From assembly GCA_036346355.1 (NCBI GenBank), contig CM070572.1:33827944-33891943 (forward strand): 64,000 nucleotides of DNA. The letters run 5' to 3'. The notes below the pieces were generated by a model. The model did no database searches. It was given only the letters and a program-made list of their open reading frames with translations, and was not told where the DNA came from. Shown piece after piece: positions 56,101-64,000 of this stretch. The stretch is from Rhipidocladum racemiflorum (Eukaryota; Streptophyta; Magnoliopsida; Poales; Poaceae). Numbering within the stretch: the stretch's first letter is position 1; each line of letters opens with the position of its first letter. The translations under genes were made by a program, and so were the position numbers.

Positions 56101-56225
56101 CTGCTGGCCGACCGGGCGACGAAGAGGTCGACGCGTTCATGGCCCGGGTCGATCCGTGCGCCCAAGAGATTGCCGGCCGAATCTCGCCGCGCGAAATTCT
56201 CCGTCGAAAGGGGGAGGAAGATTAG
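53107..56225 (+). pseudogene. Spliced antisense accessory gene of the Tat element (Transposase_28-like)
   Basis: It runs opposite to gag-pol. Proposed exons are 53107-53943, 54018-54436, 54505-55142, 55219-55684 and 55752-56225; each short intron (62-76 bp) has GT/AG borders. Exon 1 carries the Transposase_28 domain: FYERGFGLPLHPFVRGLLHY, VHHLNSNGVLHIAVF, LCEAFLGIEPHFGLW. It then has KKVDAILEKLADLKRRGLTG and FMERRIQPLKGR. Exons 2-5 are charged: RLEKEKQDAALLAEKEATK, acidic EE/SE repeats, then Ala/Arg/Glu-rich sequence suited to coiled coil. The end reads SPREILRRKGEED and a stop. Exons 1, 3 and 4 contain apparent frameshifts (near 53230, 53540, within 54600-54700 and within 55310-55440), so this copy looks inactive or the sequence has errors. 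The function of such accessory ORFs is unknown. Confidence 0.7.
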
Positions 56226-57164
56226 TTTTCCTTCTGTTTGCTTTTTTGGCAATGTATGTAATGAATAAGACCGCCCTAGCTGAGCTCAACGTCGGGCTGT
56301 TTTAAGTTACTCTGCCCGTCTACCCCGTGTTTCTTTTATGAATTTGGGCAATTTTTCAACCGTAGCTACGGGGCCTGTGGGGCCCCGAGGCGTAGGCGTT
56401 GCACCAGGTTCATGCGAAGAGGACACGGGGCGAGCTGCCTCGAGCGATTGCTTGGTGAAGGAGGTGTCGGGTCGGACCACCTCCTTCGCGGCTTGGCGGT
56501 TTGAAATCTAACCTAAGTGGGGGTGCTCAGGCCGCTCATAGTGTTTCTTGCTCGGAGGGCTTGTTTCCCTCAGAGTGCCACTGGCCGTGAGCAGCGGGGC
56601 GTGGGCCGTAGCACTTTGAGCCGAGGGAAGTAGCCGCGAGGTAGATAGCTCGGCCGGTCGAGTGCGGCTTAGGTTAGCGACCAGCGCTTTTAAATGATGG
56701 TCGGGTTGGGCCCTGGGCGTAAGTTGTAGCATTCGCCGATCTATATCGAAGGCTCCGTCAGGACCACCGCTCGGCCCTTCGCTCGGGTAGCCTCCTTTTT
56801 GCGCAGTGCTACTTCGGGCCGTAGCCGCGGGGGCGTGGGCCGTAGCATTTTGGTTTTGAGGAGGTTACTTAAGAGGGGAGCTCGGTCGGAGTGGTAACCG
56901 GTTATCGATTTAGGTCGCCGACCCCTGAGGCTGCAGCCCCCGAGTGGTGCGTGGGGACTGAGGGTGCAGTCGCCACGCGCCGCTTGAGCTCGTGGCGGGT
57001 GTGCGATTTTTTTCGAAAAGGAACTTTATGCTTTCGGGGATAAGGGTGGATTAACTCGCCTTGAGGATCGCGCCGCCTTCGGAACTCGTGTCGGGCGCTT
57101 TGTCTTCCGCTCCGTTATGCGACTCTACGGTGCTTCGTCTTCCGTGCCTCCCACACTGCCTGCC
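56226..57164. other. Element DNA between the two opposite-strand units
   Basis: No domain recognised. A stretch downstream of the accessory gene stop (AATGAATAAG near 56259-56268) may serve as its poly(A) region. The rest is GC-rich untranslated sequence with CCGTAGC/GGGCGTGGGCCGTAG words recurring near 56360, 56600 and 56835. Confidence 0.45.
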
Positions 57165-57172
57165 TATAAAAG
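57165..57172 (+). promoter_or_regulatory. TATA box of a small opposite-strand ORF
   Basis: TATAAAAG, a near-consensus plant TATA box, 41 nt upstream of the ATG at 57206. Confidence 0.6.
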
Positions 57173-57205
57173 GAGAGGCGCCGGTGCGCCCATTCCCCGT
57201 GTGCC

Positions 57206-57469
57206 ATGGCGGACCACAACGCTCAGCTTCATGAGGAGGTAGCCGCCCATCAGGCCTGGTTATGGAGGTGGCGGATGCCGAGGTCGCGCGCTGTTCGTGA
57301 GGACGCGGCGGGCGAAGCCTGCCTCGTCGGCGTTCCTCGGCTTCGAGAAGCGAGGGCGCCATTATTGCGGGCGGTGGTAGAGGCACGCCGCGCGGAGTTC
57401 GGCTGGCAGGGCGCGCACCAAGATCGCAATGGGCGGTTCGCTCTTGGTTGGGGCGATGTTCCTCCATAG
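57206..57469 (+). CDS. Small opposite-strand ORF of the Tat element (87 aa)
   Basis: The frame reads MADHNAQLHEEVAAHQAWLW, is rich in Ala, Arg and Glu, and ends GWGDVPP. I do not recognise a domain; the composition suggests a helical peptide. It is bracketed by a TATA box 41 nt upstream and a canonical AATAAA at 57473-57478, three nucleotides after the stop, so it looks like a compact transcription unit. It lies between the larger antisense gene and the integrase C-terminus (57734), convergent with gag-pol. It may be a chance frame, but the three signals together make that less likely. Confidence 0.45.
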   Translation: MADHNAQLHEEVAAHQAWLWRWRMPRSRAVREDAAGEACLVGVPRLREARAPLLRAVVEARRAEFGWQGAHQDRNGRFALGWGDVPP

Positions 57470-57733
57470 ATAAATAAAGTGCTCGGGTTTCTCTTTTCGT
57501 CTCTTTTCGCTCCTTCTCTTTTTGTGTTGAGATCTAGCCCTCGTTCTTTCGCACGTGATCAAAGGAGAACGGCTTCGGGACCTCTGCTTTCGGGGCGGAG
57601 GTCGTAGTGCTCCAGATCAGCAAAACGAGGGAGGTTCGAGAGAGAGAAAAAACCACTTGGTCGGTCGTCCGACTGCTGCAGCTCTCTTTGCTCGAGTGTT
57701 TTTCGCATGGTACAAAAAGAGGAGAGAGGCTGA

Positions 57734-58460
57734 CTATGGATAGAACCTTCTCAGCTTCTCTATGTTCCAGCGCTTGTCACGAGATTCCCTTCTGTCCTTG
57801 AGGCGGAAAGTGCCGGGTCGGAGGACTTCCGCGATGGTGAAAGGGCCCTCCCAAGGCGGGAGAGCTTGTGCCTATCCTTCGCGGATCGACTTGGCGCGAC
57901 ACTAAATCGCCGACTTAACGAGCGGCCGCGGACCCGTCGGCGTGGTAGCGGCGGCGCTGCTGGTATTTTGCCGATCAGAAGATCGCGACGCCTCGAAGCC
58001 GTCGAGTCGGTCGAGGTCATCTTCTTTGTTCCTCGATTGCCCGTCTGTTGTAGTTCTCGCACCCTTGGTGCGCCAGTACTCAAGGTCGGTCGGGAGGACA
58101 GCCTCCGCTCGAACACCAAGAAAAAGGAGTGAACCCGGTCGGCCCGGTGTGGTTCGCAGACTCCAAAGCACGGGCGGTAGCTCGGCGGCCCATCGTCCCG
58201 CGAATTTCTTCAGTCGGCTGAAGATTCGCGGCTTGAGTCCTTGGAGGATCATGCCGTTGGCTCGCTCGGCCTGTCCGTTGGCTCGGGGGTGAGCCACCGC
58301 CGCCCAGTCGACTCGGATGTTGAAGTTGTCGCAGAACTCGAGGAACTCCTTTCCCGTGAACTGCGTCCCGTTGTCGGTGATGATGGAGTTGGGCACCCCG
58401 AACCGGTAGACAATGTCGCGGAAGAAACTTGCTGCCTGCGCCGATGTGATTTTGCCAATG
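57734..58460 (-). pseudogene. Tat integrase, C-terminal two-thirds
   Basis: In a frame shifted from the preceding part, it reads ITDNGTQFTGKEFLEFCDNF (second catalytic Asp) and HPRANGQAERANGMILQGLK (catalytic Glu). Then come the LRTTPG segment and, after a further frame change near 57905, GPFTIAEVLRPGTFRLKD ending in WNIEKLRRFYP and a stop at 57734-57736. That end is the usual C-terminus of Tat pol. The catalytic residues are present; the frames are not continuous. Confidence 0.85.
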
Positions 58461-59568
58461 GCTTTGCTTCGATCCACTTTGTGAACTTGTCTACGGCAAC
58501 AAGCAAGTGAGTGAAGCCCCCGGGCGCCTTTCTGAAGGGTCCGACCAGGTCGAGCCCCCAAACCGCGATGGGCCATGTGATGGGGATCGTCTGCAGGGCT
58601 TGCGCAGGAAGATGCGTCTGCCTGGCGAAGAATTGGCATCCTTCGCAGGTGCGGACAATCTGGGTCGCATCTGCTACGGCGGTCGGCCAGTAGAAACCTT
58701 GTCGGAAGGCCTTTCCTACCAGGGACCGCGGCGCGGCATGGTGCCCGCACACCCCGTCGTGGATGTCCTGCAGAAGGTGCTTCCCTTGGTCGGTCGGAAC
58801 GCACTTCTGAAGGATTCCAGACGGGCTCCTCTTGTAAAGGGCGCCTTCTATCAGGACGAAAGACTTAGCCCGCCGAGCGAGGCGCCGAGCCTCGGTGGTA
58901 TCGGCGGGGAGCGACCCGTTTGTCAACCGATCGACAAACGGTCGCCTCCAGTCGGTTTCGATGCTCAGGACACCCAAGTCCGACCCAGGCGGGTGGGCAT
59001 CTGACCGAAGATCAGTGGGGCCACCCGCCCTTGGGGGGTCGGTGGCGCCCTCAGCACTCGGGTCCAACCGGATCGATGGGCTGCTGAGGTCGGAGACGAA
59101 GATTCCAGGGGGAACCGGCCCCTTCCCAGAGGCGAGGTTGGCGAGGGAGTCGGCTTCACCGTTGTAGCGTCGGTAGCTATGATGGAGCTCGAAACCCTTG
59201 AACTTCTCCTCGAGCTTGCGGACCTCCAGGCAGTAGGCGGCCATCCGAGCGTCACGGGGCTCGATGGCTTTCATCACTTGGTCGACGACCAGCTTGGAGT
59301 CGCCGTGAACGTTGAGCCGTCGTGCGCCCAGGTCGGCGGCGATCCGAAGGCCGTTGACGAGGGCTTCGTACTCGGCGACATTGTTGGTGGCGTCGAAAAG
59401 TAGTCGTATGGCATACCGGAGCTTGTTGCCGAGCGGGGAGATGATGACGACCCCCGCGCCGGCCCCGTTCTTGGTGTAAGACCCATCGAAGTACATCGTC
59501 CAGTACTCCGGGTCCTCGACCGCCGCAGGGACTTGCGCCTCGGTCCACTCGGCGACAAAGTCCGCCAA
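58461..59568 (-). pseudogene. Tat second RNase H (archaeal type) and N-terminal integrase
   Basis: The frame starts with MADFVAEW, then YWTMYFDGSYTKNGAGAGVV (first Asp), NNVAEYEALVNGL (Glu) and LNVHGDSKLVVDQV (Asp). This archaeal-type RNase H, additional to the one attached to RT, defines the Tat lineage. A linker follows. Then comes the integrase zinc-binding domain HDGVCGHHAAPRSL ... CEGCQFF and the core start WGLDLVGPFRKAPGG (first catalytic Asp) with VDKFTKWIEAKPLAK. The frame breaks near 58460. Confidence 0.9.
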
Positions 59569-60928
59569 GACACGAGACTTGATCGCCGATCCTGAGGACG
59601 TACGATATGTCGAGGCCGTTGAGCTCGAGAGCCCATTTGGCGATCCTTCCGGTGGCGTCGCGGTTGTGGACGACTTCTCCGAGCGGTGAGGAGGTTACCA
59701 CGGAGATGGGGTGTCGATCGAAGTAATGGGCAAGCTTCCTCTTGGTGATGAGCACCGAGTCTGATAACCAGATCTGAGGATATCGGACCTTTGTTTCGGA
59801 GAGCACCTCGCTGACGAAGTAGACCGGCCTCTGCACCTTGAGAACGCGGCCTTCCTCCGCTCGCTCCACAACAAGTGCCGCGCTGACGACCTGAGTCGTG
59901 GCGGCGATGTAGAGGAGCAAAGGCTCCTGCGGCTCCGGGGCGACCAGGACCGGAGGTGAGGTCAGAAAGACCTTTAGTCGACTAAAGGCTTCCTGAGCTT
60001 CGTTGGTCCAGGAAAAATGGTCGGACTTCTTCATCAGCTTGTAGAGTGGCATTCCTCGTTCGCCGAGGCGGGATACGAAGCGACTTAGTGCCGCGAGGCA
60101 TCCCATCAGCCTTTGAACTCCCTTCAGATCGTTGATTGGCTCCATCCTTGCGATAGCGGAGATCTTATCTCGGTTGGCTTCGATGCCGCGCTCGGAGACG
60201 ATGAACCCCAGCAACTTGCCCTTGGGGACCCCGAAGACGCACTTCTCGGGGTTGAGCTTTATGCGAAACCGTCGGAGGTTCGCAAAAGTCTCTTCTAGGT
60301 CGGCGATGAGGTCATCGGTCTTCCTAGTTTTGACAACGATGTCGTCGACGTAGGCCTCGATGTTACGGCCGATTTGGTCTGAAAAACATGCCTGCATACA
60401 TCGCTGGTACGTGGTGCCTGCGTTTTTCAGACCAAAAGGCATCGTGACGTAACAGTACGAGCCATACAGGGTGATGAAGGAGGTCGCGAGCTGATCGGAC
60501 TCCTTCATCGCAATCTGGTGATAGCCCGAGTAGGCATCCAAAAAGGAAAGGGACTCACACCCGGCGGTGGAGTCCACGACCTGGTCGATGCGAGGCAATG
60601 GGAATGGATCTTTCGGACAGGCCTTGTTGAGGCTCGTGTAGTCAACACACATTCTCCATTGCCCCGACTTTTTCTTTACAAGGACGGGATTGGCGAGCCA
60701 CTCGGGGTGACGCACCTCCCTAACAAAAACGGCGGCCAAAAGATTGGCGATCTCTTCCCCAATGACCCGTCGCTTCTCTTCGTCGAAAGCAGCGCGGGGC
60801 GATCGGTCCGATCCCGGTCGAATGTTCAGGGAGTGCTCGGCGACCTCCTTCGGGACTCCTGGCATGTCCGAGGGTCTCCAAGCGAAGACGTCTCGGTTTG
60901 CTTGGAGGAAGTCGACGAGCGCGCCTTC
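59569..60928 (-). pseudogene. Tat reverse transcriptase and tethered RNase H
   Basis: Starts after a TAG at 60929-60931. It reads EHSLNIRPGSDRSPR, VLVKKKSGQWRMCVDYTSLN, FLDAYSGYHQIAM, MPFGLKNAGTTYQRCM and the active site AYVDDIVVKTRK. It continues through GFIVSERGIEANRDKI and the connection/RNase H part PVYFVSEVLSETKVRYPQ to KWALELNGLDISYVLR, after which the frame is lost near 59590. The polymerase motifs are complete. It copies the element RNA into DNA. Confidence 0.92.
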
Positions 60929-60931
60929 CTA

Positions 60932-62320
60932 TTTGGTGGTGAGGGCGGCCCCGATCCGCACGGTCTTGGCGGGATCTTCGGGATCAACAGCGACCTCCTT
61001 CGTGTCCTCCGCGGACTTGAAAGAGCTAGGCCCTGACTTGCTGGAGTCGGGGGCGGATCCGAAGGCCTTCTCCTGGAGCTGAGCGAGCTCGGCGGAAGCG
61101 ACGACTGCTGAGGCCAGCTCGCAGCTGCTTCGCTCGCAGTTGTAGGCGAGCTGGAAAGATGTGGCCACGGTGATGACACCTTGCGGTCCTGGCATCTTCA
61201 GCTTGAGGTAGGTGTAATTGGGGACCGCCATGAACTTCGCGTAGCATGGTCGTCCCAGAATGGCGTGGTAGGAGCCGGGGAAGTCCACAACCTCGAAAGT
61301 GAGGCTCTCGGTGCGGAAGTTGTCCGGGCTCCCAAAGGTGACGGCGGCCGACTGCCGAGGGGTGGGCTCGTTGGCACAGTCTGACGCCGTGGAAGGGCGC
61401 CTTGCTCGGCCGGAGGGCGGAGCGAGGGACCCCTAGGGCGTCCAGGGTCTCAACATACATGATGTTGAGACTGCTGCCGCCGTCCATGAGCACCTTGGTC
61501 AGGCGCTTCGTCCCTACGATGGGGTCGACGACGAGCGGGTAGCGTCCCGGGTGCGGGATGTGGTCGGGGTGGTCGGTCCGGTCGAAGGCGATCGGGCACT
61601 CCGACCACCTCAAGTAGGTGGGCACGGCGGGGGTAGCCGTGTGGACCTCTCGGTGGGCGAGCTTCAGCCGTCGCTTGTCGGCGTAGCACTCCTCCCCTCC
61701 GAAGATCATGAGGCAACCGTCGAGCTGCGGGAACTCGTCGGCCGGCTCATCGCCCTTTGCCCCGGCGTCGGTCGCCGGGTCGCGCTTCTTCCCCTTACCC
61801 CGCGACGTCGTGGGGTTTCCGGAGAGAAACCGCTTCAGGACTTCGCAGTCCCGATACTTGTGCTTGACGGGATAGTCGTGGTTCGGGCACGGACTATCCA
61901 TCAACTTCTCGAATCGGTCGGGCGTCTGCCGAGCCTGCTGTTTAGTAGGTCGGTCGGCAGCGGCGACCATTCGGCCTTCGCGGCCCTGCTTCCCCTTCCG
62001 CTTCCTTTTGTCAGAGCGGTCGGAGGGGGCGCCGGCTCCGAGGCTGGCTGTCTTGTGGGCCGTCTTCCTTTCGAAGATGGCCCCCACGGCCTCCTCGCCG
62101 GAGGCGTGGTTGGTGGCGATGTCGAGGAGCTCCTTGGTGGTCCGGGGCTTCGCGCAGCCCAACTTGTGGACCAGGGCCTCGCACGTGGTGCCGTAGATGA
62201 ACGCCCCGACAACGTCGGCGTCGCGGATGTCGGGGAGCTCATTGCACTGCTGGGAGAAGCGGCGGATGTAGTCCCGGAGGGTCTCCCCCGGCTGCTGGTT
62301 GCAGCTCTTCAGATCTCAGG
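60932..62320 (-). pseudogene. Tat gag C-terminus and protease
   Basis: The frame open from about 62320 reads LRDYIRRFSQQCNELPDI, GAFIYGTTCEALVHKLG (gag), then the CPNHDYPVKHKYRDC zinc-knuckle-like motif and KRLTKVLMDGGSSLNIMY, the DGGS active site of the Tat aspartic protease (Asp codon near 61484). After a frame change near 61380 it continues FPGSYHAILGRPCYAKFMAV and LKMPGPQGVITV to the stop at 60929-60931. Two breaks separate it from the RT frame. Confidence 0.88.
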
Positions 62321-63688
62321 AGTTGCTAGGGCGTTTGTACGTGCCCTGGAAGTTTCCGACGAAAGGCTCGTCGGTCGGCCACCGCCGATGGTATCTGCGG
62401 GCAGTACTCGAGCCATGCTCGAGCTGAGTCCGCAAGATAGATGGGGAGGTCTTGGATAACGAAGGAGTCGTCTGTCGCTCCCCGGCTCGACAAAGCGAGC
62501 CGATAGTCTTCTAACCGTGACATCGGGGTTGGTAGCCCCGTGTACTTGGCTATGTTGGTCGGAGCCGGAACCTGACCAAAGTCGGCGTTGCGGATGCGGC
62601 GGGTGAACGCTACGCCCAGGACCGTCGAATCCTGGGTCGGGATGGTTGCGTCGCCGCTATCGGTAACTTGCGAGTCTTTGCCGCGTCGGTAGCCCTCCTT
62701 CGCGCCTCGAGGGTGGTGCGAAGATCGTACTTATCCCCAGCGGTGCCGCACCGGTGTAGGATGCCTGGGGGAGCTCGCAGAGTGGGGCCGTCTTGGCTGG
62801 GCTCCGTCGACCCTGTGAGGGGGAGTGGCCCAGGCGGCCCGAAGTGGCGCCTGTTCGCCGGGAGCCGGAACCTTGGGCGTCTTGAGCGACAAGACGCTCT
62901 ACCCGATCCGGAGGTTACGGTAGGTGGCCTTGGCTTCAGGCTCCGTTGGCTCAGCAGCCTCGAGCGGCATTGCCGCAGCGGCAATGTTACAGTTGGCGTG
63001 AGGAAGAACGGAAGGCCGTTCGCTTCCTCAGCCAATTGCTGGTGTACCTGACGCGCGCGGGCGCGCGCGCCGGGGGCTGGTGGTCGGCTAGGCTAACGGC
63101 GCTCCAGTTCGGCCTGGAGCTTATCGAGCTCGGCCTTTCGGGCTTCTAACTCCTCGTCGCCGAAGGTCAGCGGCGTTATAGATGCTTGTCGTCGTCTTCC
63201 CGCCGGATTCCTCCCGCCCGCTGTCGCGGAGGAGGGTCCCGAGGGTAGCGAAGTGGCAGATGGTTCCGCCGCACCCGTCATATTGCACTCGCAGTGTAGG
63301 CTCCTTCGAGGGGCACACTCCTTGCTCGAGCTAGAGCCATGGTCGGAGGAGTCCGCCAAAGAGGTCGTGGAGGGAAGCCGGCGCTGCAACCGCCATGGCC
63401 ACGAAGTTGAGAGCTTCGTGGAGGGCGGTTCCGCCGCTTCGCCGCCGCGATCCGTGGCGGTGTCGCCAGAGCAACGCCGCTGCTGCCGGGCCCGCCCGTC
63501 GCGGCCCATCATGGGGCCTCGAGGCCGAGGTTGCCGAGGACGCCGCAATCGCATCCAGGCTTGCGGAGGGCGTCGGTCCCGGACGGCGAGGGACGAGGAC
63601 AAGCTCCCCGCCGTAGTGACGATGAAATCGAGGGCGCCGGCGGATCCGGCCCCTCGACATCGGGCGAATCGTAGTGGGAGGAAGCCAT
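62321..63688 (-). pseudogene. Tat gag N-terminal region, heavily frameshifted
   Basis: The probable start is the ATG at 63688 (MASSHYDSPDVEGPDPPAPS), shortly after the primer-binding site. Further on, pieces such as ALHEALNFVAMAVAAPAS, FGDEELEARKAELDKLQAEL and YLADSARAWLEYCPQI lie in different frames. The last is typical of the retrotransposon gag fold. At least three frame changes occur. It would form the particle shell. Confidence 0.7.
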
Positions 63689-63742
63689 CAGGGAGGAGAA
63701 TGGGAACCCGAAGATGAGGATGTCGGTGAAGACGCGCGAGAT

Positions 63743-63760
63743 CCCCTACCTGGCGCGCCA
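63743..63760 (-). promoter_or_regulatory. Primer-binding site of the Tat element
   Basis: TGGCGCGCCAGGTAGGGG on the minus strand, two nucleotides after the end of the 5' LTR. It begins TGG, as expected for pairing with the CCA end of a tRNA. I cannot say which tRNA without a search. Confidence 0.75.
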
Positions 63761-63762
63761 AC

Positions 63763-64000
63763 TGTCGGTGTTTCGTGCACCGGCAATACGAATTTATGGT
63801 CGGATGGGGTCGCGCGCTCCCTCTCGAATGGTTGACTCAAGGAGTCGAAGATGTATCTTGGTTCGGGCCGAATGTCCCTACTCGGTTAAATGCGGTGTGA
63901 ATGTATTGATCTTTGGGAGATGGACAAGGGGTGTACAAGCGAGGCGGGCGGTCGGCTGTCCGATCCCCTTGATGTTTTTTGCTAGGGAGTCGAGGCTACC
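63763..64000 (-). repeat. 5' LTR of the Tat element, partial
   Basis: Only the first 238 bp (plus-strand left end) are in the window. It matches 50664-50906 with a few small indels and substitutions. Confidence 0.9.

Larger units (their letters stand above)
50664..64000 (-). mobile_element. Ty3/gypsy retrotransposon, Tat lineage, cut by the window end
   Basis: On the minus strand the order is 5' LTR (63763 to beyond 64000), primer-binding site, gag, protease, RT/RNase H, second RNase H and integrase (C-terminus near 57734). The 3' LTR is at 50664-51549. Between integrase and 3' LTR lie two units on the opposite strand and a tandem array. A second, archaeal-type RNase H, accessory ORFs and 3' tandem repeats are established marks of the Tat lineage. 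The visible parts of the two LTRs are almost identical apart from small indels, so insertion is recent, yet gag and pol contain several frameshifts. It is inserted into a family B MITE. Confidence 0.92.

Overview
The window is plant nuclear DNA, almost certainly from a grass (Poaceae). It holds one intact, spliced ABCB transporter gene surrounded by a dense nest of transposable elements typical of grasses: Stowaway, Tourist, hAT and Mutator MITEs, a Helitron, copia and Tat-type gypsy LTR elements, and solo LTRs. No bacterial-style operons, rRNA, tRNA or CRISPR were seen.

Layout. 1-5283: AT-rich DNA with MITE remnants, a class III peroxidase gene fragment at 2971-3117 and a 57-bp tandem array. 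5289-8281: a 3.0-kb solo LTR with target-site duplication (TSD) CGTTG. 8480-10880: a GRF-type zinc-finger remnant on the minus strand, then two tandem arrays. 12010-12814: a MITE split by a 568-bp solo LTR. 12960-13660: a 165-bp tandem array. 15078-25019 (minus): a six-exon ABCB/MDR gene predicted to encode 1250 residues, with both nucleotide-binding domains complete, a 5.75-kb fourth intron, and a Tourist MITE about 45 bp upstream of its TATA box.

26007-28196: an LTR and antisense accessory ORF of a Tat-like element, cut by a copia element (28197-40516, minus strand, TSD CAACC). Each copia LTR has been hit independently by a solo LTR of one gypsy-like family, in opposite orientations, each with its own TSD (CGCAC and TACCC). 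The copia coding region is dead, with stops, frameshifts and a lost integrase aspartate.

40776-50437: a Mutator-like fold-back MITE with a perfect 9-bp TSD, a short Helitron, Stowaway MITEs, a 4.8-kb solo LTR (TSD GTATT) carrying an 860-bp hAT element (TSD GCTACGGC), a long-TIR element, and a Stowaway inside another MITE. 50664-64000: a Tat-lineage Ty3/gypsy element on the minus strand (gag, protease, RT, two RNase H domains, integrase), cut by the window end. Its 3' part has two opposite-strand transcription units: a spliced accessory gene with a Transposase_28-like domain and a small TATA-driven ORF. A 145-bp tandem array lies beside its 3' LTR.

The ABCB gene is the only host gene that looks functional. 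Five LTR insertions have been reduced to solo LTRs, so unequal recombination has been active here. I found no clearly new cellular system. The most notable items are the twin nested insertions, the opposite-strand Tat units, and a palindrome shared by four solo LTRs.
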